Positions 20,301-27,714 of a DNA stretch of 64,000 nt are shown here, one piece after another. The notes under the pieces are model-generated. The model did not search any database. It saw only the letters and a program-made list of their open reading frames with translations, and was not told the DNA's origin. The position numbers and the translations under genes were made by a program. Every line of letters begins with the position of its first letter. Position 1 is the first letter of the stretch. The DNA comes from Psychrobacillus glaciei (GTDB taxonomy: Bacteria > Bacillota > Bacilli > Bacillales_A > Planococcaceae): NCBI RefSeq assembly GCF_008973485.1, contig NZ_CP031223.1, positions 248,001 through 312,000 of the forward strand, read 5' to 3'.

Positions 20301-20527
20301 GGTGGAATCCAGCAGTCGAACAACAAGCAGCAGACCGGGCCCACCGAATGGGACAGCAAAATGAAGTACAGGTCATCCGCTTAGTAGCAAAGGGTACGAT
20401 TGAAGAGAAAATAAATGAACTTCAACATAGAAAAAAGAGTCTCATTGATGAGGTTATTCATTCAGGGGGGGACGGGCTGACTACTATGACGGAGGAGGAT
20501 ATTCGGGATATTTTGACGATTGAGTGA
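17369..20527 (+). CDS. SWIM-domain SNF2-family DNA-dependent ATPase
   Basis: This is a large (1052-residue) Swi2/Snf2 helicase-like protein. Near the N terminus a SWIM zinc motif reads CTCPPIGLHTYCQH (CxC...CxH). A long family-specific middle follows, and the motor starts at about residue 620: DDMGLGKTLQ (motif I), DEAQ (motif II, a DEAH-box variant), LTGTPIENSLDELW (III), then the C-terminal RecA lobe with KAGGTGLNLTGADTVI and DRAHRMGQ (V-VI). The domain order matches Bacillus YwqA and the RapA/HepA-like bacterial Snf2 proteins, which act on protein-DNA or RNA polymerase complexes. The exact function is not established. The ATG is preceded by AAAGGA; no partner gene is adjacent. Confidence 0.92.
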   Translation: MNFSMSETKIKQLCGVTAFKKGKAYYQAGKVNLRSYQASSSVVEASVKAGDDFDVTVKTVPNGKIVATCTCPPIGLHTYCQHIAAVLLVIQEKQQVEEHLVARMMDLFGNKSIPPTGKQLHFDNRQTLHVEFTCRPVFQGDGEYAIGIQMSAGSQALQPISYIAKFLHAIEKREPLEYARGLLYAPELYSFPRETDEVLQFLIKSQRVKSKVILQEGLLLISASDWEQLLPLLTKAPAIRFMQDGELYEGIHFRTELPLSFALDEGNTTNYELDVKGLERITVLKAYCYALLEGKLFKLPPEDCNRLVELKEMLDQSGKNQLVISENQIEHFMEKVVPGLGKLGNVVIAESISKRVGETPLRVKLFLDRVKHRLLAGLEFHYGHLIINPCEETKETFLHYPGIRRQRNKELQIIQLLEENAFTQTDGGFFLYDEEAEYHFLYHVVAGMEKWVHIYASTAVKMRVQKAYTGPRIKVEVKERMEWLEFRFDLNGIPEKEIQSLMASLEAKQKFYRIPNGNLVSLETPEFLALANFMQDMGLTNDNINEEIRVPLIRGMQLIDSLEQGDLVDPGEKFAKLMKNLNNPEELNETVPSTLTTVLRDYQKVGFKWFKLLAKFKFGGILADDMGLGKTLQSIAFIESILPDARQRKLPVLIVCPASLLYNWKNEFEKFTPHINAQIIDGNKAKRSSLWEASFGVDILITSYPSLRMDTDFFQKHLFHTLFLDEAQAFKNPITKTAKSVKKIQAEYRFALTGTPIENSLDELWSIFHVVFPELLPGRRAFSELRREDVAKRVRPFILRRMKKDVLKELPDKIEMIQFSELQIEQKKLYAAYLAELKEDTLKHLKKGDLKKNRIKILAGLTRLRQLCCHPALFVEGYTGSSAKYEQLMQILEECRLSGRKVLVFSQFTQMLGIIRRQLIRQGTSYFYLDGQTPPADRVELCNRFNNCEGDLFLISLKAGGTGLNLTGADTVILYDLWWNPAVEQQAADRAHRMGQQNEVQVIRLVAKGTIEEKINELQHRKKSLIDEVIHSGGDGLTTMTEEDIRDILTIE

Positions 20528-20702
20528 GATAATACTTGTCCCAACTATACATCCATTTAAATTGACAATGAATGCATTGCGATTACCAGAAGAACTCCAG
20601 TCAAAATGAGAACTGCATTGGGCAAGGGGAATTAATCCATTATGTTGGGAATACCATATGATATATCTGAATGAAAATTTTCATGAAGGTGGTTATACCC
20701 TG

Positions 20703-20969
20703 ATGCATAGAGTAAAATTTATGATTAAGCAATTCTTAAAAGAGCCTTTGTGGTTTAAAATGTTAATCTCTACAACCTTGCTTGCTTCGATTGTTTTTAG
20801 TAGTTCATTTTTCTCAGATAGTGTTTATTTTCAAAGTTGTTCCAAATTAGCTGCTGCTATCTTTTTTTGTGCTTATGGTTTTAAATTAAGAAAGAGTCTT
20901 AAAAACTCACTCATTTTATTTATATTAGCAGGTATTTGTATTGTTCTATCCATTCTGGCATTATATTAG
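20703..20969 (+). CDS. small membrane protein, unknown
   Basis: This 88-residue product has three hydrophobic segments and a short basic N terminus (MHRVKFMIKQFLKEP). I start it at ATG 20703, nine bases after AAGGTGG; an in-frame ATG at 20658 lacks a ribosome binding site. No family was recognised, and the neighbours give no hint. Confidence 0.5.
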   Translation: MHRVKFMIKQFLKEPLWFKMLISTTLLASIVFSSSFFSDSVYFQSCSKLAAAIFFCAYGFKLRKSLKNSLILFILAGICIVLSILALY

Positions 20970-21085
20970 AGTTGATTATGTTAAGTCCCCATTCTGCTAA
21001 CTGGTAATTACTTTATTAAGGAACACAAAAATGATCAATCTTTTTTGAAAATGAATGAATCAAATGAATACTTACATTCTTAGTA

Positions 21086-21337
21086 TTGCTTAGCTCTTTG
21101 TACAGTGAAAGTGCTGAAGCAGTATATCTGAAGAGTTCTGATAAAACAAACTCCATAAATACTGGACTTAATCTTACTATACCTTTAAATCTTGGAGAAA
21201 AAACTTTCAAACTACAAGAGAATGTTCATGACATTATTACTAATTCTACTGGTTTAGAAGTTGATCATTATTATTTATGTTTAGAGATAGATGGTGAAAA
21301 AGTTATTGGAATTGACCCTGCTAAAGGGATGTTCTAA
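21086..21337 (+). CDS. 83-residue hypothetical, possibly a gene fragment
   Basis: The frame starts with TTG at 21086 and has no convincing ribosome binding site. Its C-terminal part (EVDHYYLCLEIDGEKVIGID) looks like real protein, with a plausible beta-strand pattern, so this may be the tail of a decayed gene. An in-frame stop lies at 21065-21067. Unrecognised; low confidence. Confidence 0.3.
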   Translation: MLSSLYSESAEAVYLKSSDKTNSINTGLNLTIPLNLGEKTFKLQENVHDIITNSTGLEVDHYYLCLEIDGEKVIGIDPAKGMF

Positions 21338-21437
21338 GATAGAGCATCCGCTGTTCCGGGTTCCCGTGTCAGGCTCAATTGCTATTAGATTGATGATTGA
21401 TACGGGGTCTTCGGTAGCTAGGTTTTTTCTATTGGTT

Positions 21438-21709
21438 CTAAATAAGTGAATCAGTAGTAGAGTTCGCGAACTTAATAGAAAGTTTGGGTTTTTTCGGAAC
21501 CAATTGTGCTACATTCATTAGAATTTCACGTCCAAATATAAAGTAGGTATCCCCATTTGTAAATATTGATAAAAGCTCTACAAATCTTCAAAATAATATT
21601 CCTCGATTAAATGGAACCCTTTTGTATTATAATCTGCAGTAGATAGGATATAAGATACAAGAGCACAGTCTGTAAGTCCATTACCATCTTCAAAACTATG
21701 CATAGTTAG
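21438..21709 (-). pseudogene. decayed Fic-family protein gene
   Basis: Read on the minus strand from 21700, the frame gives HSFEDGNGLTDC, which matches the Fic AMP-transferase motif HPFx(D/E)GNGRxxR with the catalytic-loop Arg residues lost. It continues with TADYNTKGFHLIEEYYFEDL and, after a TAG stop (21578-21580), FYQYLQMGIPT. The order 'EEYY..DL..YYxALQMGxP...FGR' is what I know from COG3177 Fic proteins. A further shift of frame gives FGREILMN before the final stop. The N-terminal part is missing. The combination of lost catalytic residues, an internal stop and a frameshift says it is dead. Confidence 0.5.
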
Positions 21710-21824
21710 TAATTAATATCTTCGCAGAGCGCCTATTTGCAGTTGTAGGTGAATCGACATTGGAAGTTGAAGTTTCAGAATGATGATTCAACCAATATTA
21801 ATAGAAATGACTGTGAAAATTAGA

Positions 21825-21870
21825 AGGGGTATCTGCAAGCGTTTCTCTTGTAGATACTCCTAGATTTTTT
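21825..21870 (+). terminator. terminator in the leader of the NUDIX gene (possible attenuator)
   Basis: The arms 21825-21839 and 21847-21861 pair over 15 positions with two G-U pairs, and a T run follows directly (21865-21870). The NUDIX ribosome binding site begins at 21871, so no promoter can fit between them. Either transcription reads through, making this a conditional terminator, or the hairpin is only partly effective. Confidence 0.6.
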
Positions 21871-21882
21871 GGAGGAGATTCA

Positions 21883-22497
21883 ATGTTCCTGGATAAGCTG
21901 AAGAATGAGTTAAATCAAAATCAACCTCTATTTATCGGAGAGGAGACAGCACTGCGTTCCGCTATTATGATCCCACTTGTTCAAGTGAATGAAGAATGGC
22001 ATGTCCTTTTTGAAGTGCGTTCACTAACAATGAGAAATCAACCAGGTGATATTAGTTTTCCAGGTGGTCGAATCGATCCAACAGATGCATCGCCATTAGA
22101 CTCAGCCATACGAGAGGCCCATGAGGAATTGGGTGTCGACCCAATATACATCAACATTCTGGGGCAGCTGAGTGCATATATTCCATCGTCATCTTTCGTT
22201 GTGTATCCATTTGTAGCGACCATCGATGACCATCAAATCCATTCCTTTAACAAACAAGAGGTGGAAGAAATATTCACGATACCCGTCGAGTGGTTGCTGA
22301 ACTATCAACCTTATATGCATACAGTATCCATTCAACCAATGCCCTTAACCGATTTCCCCTATGAAAAAATAGTAAACGGAGATAAGTATCAGTGGAGATC
22401 ACGGGTGATAGAAGAATGGTTTTATGACTATGAGAAGTATACAATCTGGGGTTTAACTGCTAGCATTTTAAAGCATTTTATAGAGACGATTAAGTAA
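21883..22497 (+). CDS. NUDIX hydrolase, CoA pyrophosphatase type
   Basis: The 204-residue protein carries the CoA-type NUDIX block: FPGGRIDPTDASPLDSAIRE followed by AHEELGV. This is the GX5EX7REUXEEXGU box with the longer spacing typical of the NudL/YeaB (UPF0035) group. A preceding RNQPGDISFPGG matches that group's LLxxRS...HxGxVAFPGG signature. Such enzymes split CoA and its derivatives to 3',5'-ADP and phosphopantetheine, which limits the CoA pool or cleans up oxidised CoA. The ribosome binding site GGAGGAG is strong. A terminator-like hairpin in its leader and one downstream suggest a single-gene unit that may be regulated by attenuation. Confidence 0.88.
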   Translation: MFLDKLKNELNQNQPLFIGEETALRSAIMIPLVQVNEEWHVLFEVRSLTMRNQPGDISFPGGRIDPTDASPLDSAIREAHEELGVDPIYINILGQLSAYIPSSSFVVYPFVATIDDHQIHSFNKQEVEEIFTIPVEWLLNYQPYMHTVSIQPMPLTDFPYEKIVNGDKYQWRSRVIEEWFYDYEKYTIWGLTASILKHFIETIK

Positions 22498-22559
22498 GAA
22501 GATAGCAGATTACCCCTATGATGCAATCAATTCAAATTAGTCATTTCAATTGAATATGA

Positions 22560-22601
22560 AGAAACAACTCCTCTACGACAAGCAAGAGAGGAGTTGTTTC
22601 T
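22560..22601. terminator. convergent terminator after NUDIX gene
   Basis: The arms 22560-22574 and 22587-22601 pair perfectly across a 12-base loop. It lies between the converging NUDIX and thermonuclease genes. Confidence 0.75.
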
Positions 22602-22652
22602 GTATAAATATCTAGATGGCATGGAAATGTAGAGGTGTAATTTTACAGAAAA

Positions 22653-23618
22653 TTACCTCTTCGAAGCACGGTATCCAGCAGCCAGTGCTGCAGCTTTACT
22701 ACAAAACATTTCCTCTGGTTCTGTAACATTATAAAATTGACCTCCAGGAACATGGAAAATCTTTTCACCGCTTGAGCTAATATTTCCTTTTATATTACAA
22801 GAATCAGAAGTCGTTTTTTCTTCTGGTTTCGGTTTGGGCTGTGAAGTTGTCGTTGTTGCAGACTTTTTATCTTCCGTATGATAACCGTCTTCCTGCGCAT
22901 AGTTTTCGATACTCCAAATCCCAATTCCTTGTTTTTGCGCTTTTTGTTGTAATTCTCTAAATTGGTCAATGTACTTCACATCTGGTTGGAAAACAGCTAC
23001 ACGAGCAAGTCCTTTTTCAATTAATGTTTCATTGAAAAGTTTTCCATCTATCCACACATACCGGAGCAATCGTCCATACCTGTCACGCTCAGAGATATCT
23101 TTTTCAAGCTCTATCTCTTCACCAGTTAAAGCGTTTTTTGTAAAAGAACTTGCTTCCGGTCCGAATGGTTGGACACCTAGTTTAGGATGTTTTGTTTCGG
23201 GTGTATCAACAAGAATCATGCGTACAGTCTCTTCTTTACCATTCACTTTTACTTTAATCGTATCCCCATCAACAACGCGAGTGACAACTGCAGAAGTTAA
23301 AACCGTACTTATCGAACTATTCAGCTCATCTTTTTTCTCACTCAACTTAGTTGTAGCGGAAATAGGAAGGGTATTTTCTTTATCAGTGTCTTCATCCACT
23401 TGTTTTGCTGGTGCAACAGTTGAGTTTATATTTTCCTCTTTAGTAATCGTTGCGCTTTCTACTTCATCTTCGCTTTGATCTTGATTATTTTTTTGCTCTA
23501 GCCAAAAGAAGAGACTAACAATGAACGAGATTAATAAAAGTGCACCGTAGATCTTACCCATTCTATTTCTTTTAACTAAACCTTCTTTGGAAGGCTTTTT
23601 TTCTTTTTGGGCACCCAT
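22653..23618 (-). CDS. membrane-anchored thermonuclease with C-terminal sunset domain
   Basis: This is a staphylococcal-nuclease-fold enzyme. The N terminus is cytoplasmic and basic, then one membrane helix (about residues 25-42) and a Ser/Thr/Glu-rich linker (about 45-105) lead to the catalytic domain. There, VTRVVDGDTIKV, RMILVDTPETKHP and ERDRYGRLLRYVW supply the Arg-Glu-Arg and Asp residues of SNase, and GLARVAVFQPD follows. The C terminus (CNIKGNISSSGEKIFHVPGG to the final GYRASKR) is a 'sunset' domain, as in other Bacillus surface nucleases such as YncB-like proteins. It should face outside and degrade nucleic acid at the cell surface. The ribosome binding site TAGGAG on the minus strand supports this start. 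Confidence 0.88.
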   Translation of the reverse strand: MGAQKEKKPSKEGLVKRNRMGKIYGALLLISFIVSLFFWLEQKNNQDQSEDEVESATITKEENINSTVAPAKQVDEDTDKENTLPISATTKLSEKKDELNSSISTVLTSAVVTRVVDGDTIKVKVNGKEETVRMILVDTPETKHPKLGVQPFGPEASSFTKNALTGEEIELEKDISERDRYGRLLRYVWIDGKLFNETLIEKGLARVAVFQPDVKYIDQFRELQQKAQKQGIGIWSIENYAQEDGYHTEDKKSATTTTSQPKPKPEEKTTSDSCNIKGNISSSGEKIFHVPGGQFYNVTEPEEMFCSKAAALAAGYRASKR

Positions 23619-23906
23619 ATAAAACTCCTATTTTCTATTAAATTTCGGGGACTTTTCTAAAAGTATCCCTGTGCCAGAATCAATTGTTCCTAAAATTGTG
23701 GCTGACACAGCTTGTAAAAGTATAACACGTTAAATATATCAAGTTCGGTGGTCTGGAAGAAACCTTGAATAGAAAACTTCCCGGGAACATCGCATAAATT
23801 TAGTAGTGGTGTTAAAATAAACTGTCAATTTTGAAGTATCTTACTTAAACTAATGCTTTATCGGTTAAAAATAATGAAAAAACATTAAAAGGGGAGAGTG
23901 AGGGAT

Positions 23907-24260
23907 ATGAAGTTAAAAATTTTATATTTAGCAATAACTATGTTGTCATTATTGCTAATTGTTGGTTGTTCAAATGATAATGGTTCAGATAATACATTGG
24001 TTAATGAAAGTTACGAAAGCGTTAGAGAAGTTGTATGGGATTTTATAGTAGAGCAAGGTTGAAACCATAATTACTCTAAGGAAAATTGGGGAAGTGCAAC
24101 AGTAAAGAAAGCAGTTGCTGATGATAGCTATAAAAATTTAGATGAAACTTATAATGGAAAAGAGATATTAATTGTTACTTTAGAAGATGCAGTAGCAGCA
24201 CCATTAATATTTGTTTACCCTAAAAACAATGAAGTAATTGGCTACATGCCAGGTGAATAA
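23907..24260 (+). pseudogene. lipoprotein gene interrupted by an in-frame TGA
   Basis: The ATG at 23907 opens a 118-codon frame that encodes a lipoprotein signal (LLLIVGCS; lipobox IVGC) and a small secreted domain ending in KNNEVIGYMPGE. The frame is unbroken except for TGA at codon 52 (24060-24062), flanked by sensible protein on both sides. A single TGG-to-TGA change (Trp to stop) explains it. The remaining 66 codons keep good coding character, so the lesion is recent. The ribosome binding site is GAGGG close to the ATG. The function is unknown. The next gene downstream is also broken, suggesting a decaying small operon. Confidence 0.6.
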
Positions 24261-24388
24261 TACTTATAACTTTATGGTTAACCAACAAAAACAAGAAGGT
24301 ATAACGTCTGTAATTGTAGAAGATAGCAAAGGAAGTAGCCACTGCCACTTTTAATAAAGAGGTAGGAGAAACTTTTAGGAGTGGGGCA

Positions 24389-24656
24389 ATGAATATCGAA
24401 AATCAAATGGGAAAAAATGAATTGGGTAATAGAAAGATTCAAAAGTTAATATTAGTATTAATCTTTTTTATTAATAATACCTTCAGCTTTTTATCCAAAA
24501 TTAACGAGTATTTCTTTAATTCTTCTAGGTTTAATGCTCATATTAGCCTCTTGGAAATACAAAGAAAAGTATAGAAGGTATTTCCTTATTGAAGTGATCT
24601 TATCATTAATAACAATTGTCTTCGCGGTATTAAAGCTATTGGACATAACTCCATAG
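24389..24656 (+). pseudogene. small membrane protein gene with frameshift
   Basis: The ATG at 24389 follows a strong GGAGTGGGG ribosome binding site. About 28 codons in, around the T/A-rich run near 24465-24480, the coding signal passes to another frame: it reads IPSAFYPKLTSISLILLGL and ends at 24656, with two hydrophobic segments. Staying in the first frame gives implausible protein and a stop at 24574. The intact ancestor was a membrane protein of about 89 residues. No family was recognised. Confidence 0.5.
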
Positions 24657-24681
24657 GGATAATATAAGGAGGTATTAACCG

Positions 24682-24870
24682 GTGAAATATATAAAGGTTT
24701 TTATTAGTATTATCTTAATTTTCTTTGGTAGTACATTGTTAAATATAACCATTCGTGGTGAGCTGATGGATAATATAATAATTAAAGTATTGGGTGGACT
24801 TACGATGCTTGTGGGTGTTGTTTCTGGAAGAAGGGCAATAAAAAAAGGTAAATTAAAGAACGTGGAATAA
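24682..24870 (+). CDS. 62-residue membrane protein
   Basis: A GTG start at 24682 is preceded by a strong AAGGAGG. The product has an N-terminal hydrophobic helix, a short loop, a second hydrophobic segment (VLGGLTMLVGVVSG) and a basic tail (RRAIKKGKLKN). It follows the two broken genes by 26 bases and is the only intact member of that cluster. Function unknown. Confidence 0.55.
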   Translation: MKYIKVFISIILIFFGSTLLNITIRGELMDNIIIKVLGGLTMLVGVVSGRRAIKKGKLKNVE

Positions 24871-25067
24871 GAGAAATTACTACTTACAATGTATTCTGGG
24901 TTGTAATAGGTATTATGTTTATGCCAAACCCATTTAAATTACAGAAATCGACTTCGAACTAGAAAAACTCAATTGATAATCTTATCTCATGAAACCTGTT
25001 GTATAATGGATAAATTGAATATGCGAGAAATGAAAACCATTCATTCTTAAAGGAAAGGAGGTTCACC

Positions 25068-25388
25068 TTGGATTCACTGGAAAAGGTTATTTATTATGTT
25101 GTGCAAATAGGCGAGCGCTACTACAAACATACAGATGGTATAGCTACCTACACAGAAGATGAAGAACAGGCATATGCATTTACGAATCTAGCCGATGTGA
25201 AGGAAAAGGCTATTGAGATACAAGGTACTGTGCATAAAAGAGAAGTTAGTTACAAGGAACTGCAAGAGTTATCAGAGCAACATGAGGAAGAATATATGCA
25301 ATTGCCAGTGGAGGAAAAAGAAGCAATTGAAACATTTTGTCAGTACTTAATAGATATAAAAGACGATAAAGGTAAGGTTCTTATATGA
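25068..25388 (+). CDS. 106-residue acidic hypothetical protein
   Basis: A TTG start lies eight bases after a near-perfect AAAGGAGG, so I consider the gene real. The protein is soluble and acidic, with a first half that reads like a small alpha-beta fold (YYVVQIGERYYKHTDGIATY...) and a helical, Glu-rich second half. The N-terminal part loosely resembles short phage-associated proteins, but I cannot name a family. It stands alone upstream of the restriction-modification island. Confidence 0.55.
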   Translation: MDSLEKVIYYVVQIGERYYKHTDGIATYTEDEEQAYAFTNLADVKEKAIEIQGTVHKREVSYKELQELSEQHEEEYMQLPVEEKEAIETFCQYLIDIKDDKGKVLI

Positions 25389-25431
25389 ATTCAAATTACA
25401 TAAAAAATGATTAACTTTTCGTCATTTGGAT

Positions 25432-25475
25432 ATTTGGACATACGACATATTTAAAATTAAGTCGTATGTCCAAAT
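25432..25475. terminator. 15-bp inverted repeat after hypothetical gene
   Basis: ATTTGGACATACGAC (25432-25446) is a perfect complement of 25461-25475 with a 14-base AT loop. No T run follows, so it may be a weak terminator or a protein-binding palindrome. Confidence 0.45.
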
Positions 25476-25721
25476 CGCAAAGATGCAAAGATGATTAAAA
25501 TATTTTGTGGCAATTAGAACGAAGGTGAAGTAGGAAACTAGCTCCTTGCATTCCCCACTCCAATAATTCTTTCCTAGGCCCAAATTCTTCTAGAGCAGTT
25601 ACTGAGACAAAGTTACTTCTAGAATAAAGTCTTCTTTTTATTATATACGTATTAACTGTTTTTCTAGTTTATTTGATTCGTTTGTATTCATCTATGGATC
25701 ATAATCATCAGTTTTTAATTG

Positions 25722-26418
25722 TTAAATCTCAATCTCATAAAATAGGCTTAATTGCTGAGATACGTTGCGATTATCCATAACGGTATTTAAGTTTTTGGTG
25801 CTCCAATGGGCAATTGGAGAAGCCATGGCTCTTGCTAGTACTATTGGAACTGCATTGCCGATTTGTTTGTATATTTTATCAACTCTGCCGTTTCGACTAA
25901 CGCTGGAGTTGTTTCCGTAAGAAAATTGGAACAAGTCTGGGAATGTTTGAATTCGAGCAATTACTTTCACAGGAAGGTCTATACATATTCAATCCACCAG
26001 GTAATATCCATTGATCAGCACCTGTTTTTTTCATAGCTTCATCACCTGTATGTAATAGTACTTTCCTACCTTAAGCCTGAATGGTGAAGCTTTGCTCACC
26101 ACAAGTTTTTTACGATTGCGAGAAAGGTAGATAGTTGAAAAGCTTCCTTCAGAACATTTATCCAGATCATTTTCTAAATCATGAATAGAATCGTGTAGTG
26201 TGACAAAAAGATTGCTGGTTCTTACCGTATCCATGAGTAGGAGTGAGAAATTGATAGTAGAAATCAATATCTTCTCGCATACCTAGAATGAACACTTGTA
26301 CACGTAATTGTGGAACACCGAAAGAGCGAGAGTTGACAAGCTTAAATTTCACCTTATATGAATTTCTAGTAATTAAGATAGAACTAATGGTAGTATAATG
26401 GAATTTTATGTGAATCAA
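25722..26418 (-). pseudogene. remnant of a third DNA (cytosine-5) methyltransferase
   Basis: On the minus strand, pieces in three frames spell the second half of a C5-methyltransferase in the right order. NSRSFGVPQLRVQVFILGMR matches motif VIII (QxRxR) and its neighbours. TLHDSIHDL and YLSRNRKK belong to the target-recognition region of HpaII/NgoPII-like enzymes. RIQTFPDLFQFSYG and YKQIGNAVPIVLA are motifs IX-X. Stops and frame shifts separate them. The catalytic half (motifs I-IV, PCQ loop) is absent, so it cannot be active. It lies next to an intact restriction-modification locus with two other methyltransferases, which suggests replacement of one system by another at the same site. Confidence 0.75.
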
Positions 26419-26486
26419 AAGAAATAGGTGAAAGATATATTTTAAATGTGTATAGTAATATTATAATATACGAGGGGGTATTTGAT

Positions 26487-27650
26487 TTGCCAATCACCGA
26501 TAGTTTGATGTTAATATGTAGAAATTATTTATTGTCAATTGGTTCTGATCAAACATGCATAGATGAAGTCCTAAACATTGAGAGCTTTAATCGCGGGTTA
26601 ACAATCATATTATCTAATGTCAATGTAGTAAGAGAAAACAGGCCTACTGACTACACGAGTAAACAAACACATATACATGTTACAGGTGAATCAATGGAGT
26701 TTTTTTATGAAAGTTCATTTCTTGAGAGGGTAATAGGGAATACAGATGACGAAAATATCAGAGTTGAATTAATTAGTTCAAATTTAGAACATCTCAACGG
26801 AATAGCCGAATTTAGAAGAAATGGAGAAAGTATTCCAAGTTCTGTAGTGACAGGTGAAACACTAATTTATACATCTAATACCCTAAAGAAAATAGGGCAT
26901 GGAGGTACACAAGTTCAATTATCGAAAAAAAGACTAGACGGAGAAGCGTTTGCCATGCTCAGAAATGGGTTATTTCCTAATGATATTCTAGTACTTTTGG
27001 AATACTCTGATACAGAGAGAGGTTATTTAGCAATAGGTTTGCCGAAATTTTTTGCGGGAAGTACAGAATTAGTAAATGGAGGAAGTACATTATTCACTAG
27101 AAATCAACAATCTGCTGCAAACCCAGAGTTTAGAATAAGGTTGAGTCAGGTTACGGCAGAAAACATAGCTAAATTTAATCGCACAGAGATGGCTGAAGGA
27201 ATAACTAGCCAAATTGAATTTAATTTATCTGATGGCATCTTAATAAGGGGAGAAAGAACTGAAAGACATCAAGAAATGTTAAGAGTACTGGCGTCATATT
27301 TGGAATCGAATGGATTTTCATTATTTGAAGGTAACATTGATTGTTTAGCTGTTAGAGAGAATGTTGATACATTAATTTTTGAAGCAAAGACATTAGATGG
27401 TACCGCAGTAGATGAAGCGAAACAGGTACGTTTAGCATTAGGTCAACTTTTATATTACGAGTTTTTGGGAACACAACAATTTGCAAATACTACTAAATTG
27501 AAAATAGCTTTTTTTGAAACTGAAATTTCCAGTTTTCACATAGATTTGTTGAAGCAAAATAATTGTTTGGTCATTTGGTTAAATGGACAAGGTGAGCTTT
27601 TTGGTGATTCTGAATCTTTGGATTTTTTAAGTGGATTAAGTAACCTATAG
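26487..27650 (+). CDS. probable type II restriction endonuclease
   Basis: I do not recognise the family by name, but the C-terminal 120 residues have a PD-(D/E)xK nuclease core: NIDCLAV (Asp), then TLIFEAKTL (ExK), followed by a helix with RLALGQLLYYEF. This is the usual layout of endonucleases and of related DNA-binding nucleases. The gene converges on two cytosine methyltransferase genes, the expected position for the nuclease partner. The N-terminal 260 residues have no motif I can assign and may recognise DNA. I take TTG 26487 (eight bases after GAGGGGG) as the start; a GTG at 26448 adds 13 residues without a ribosome binding site. Assignment as endonuclease is inference from context plus the ExK motif. 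Confidence 0.65.
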   Translation: MPITDSLMLICRNYLLSIGSDQTCIDEVLNIESFNRGLTIILSNVNVVRENRPTDYTSKQTHIHVTGESMEFFYESSFLERVIGNTDDENIRVELISSNLEHLNGIAEFRRNGESIPSSVVTGETLIYTSNTLKKIGHGGTQVQLSKKRLDGEAFAMLRNGLFPNDILVLLEYSDTERGYLAIGLPKFFAGSTELVNGGSTLFTRNQQSAANPEFRIRLSQVTAENIAKFNRTEMAEGITSQIEFNLSDGILIRGERTERHQEMLRVLASYLESNGFSLFEGNIDCLAVRENVDTLIFEAKTLDGTAVDEAKQVRLALGQLLYYEFLGTQQFANTTKLKIAFFETEISSFHIDLLKQNNCLVIWLNGQGELFGDSESLDFLSGLSNL

Positions 27651-27654
27651 TGTT

Positions 27655-27701
27655 GAAGCCTTCATAAGGCACTTGTTGAAGGACACCCTATGAAGGCTTT
27701 C
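27655..27701. terminator. convergent terminator between endonuclease and methyltransferase genes
   Basis: GAAGCCTTCATA (27655-27666) pairs with 27689-27700, and outer bases (TAACCTA with TAGGTTA) extend the stem. The 22-base loop is long. Confidence 0.55.
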
Positions 27702-27714
27702 CAAGGTTACTAGG

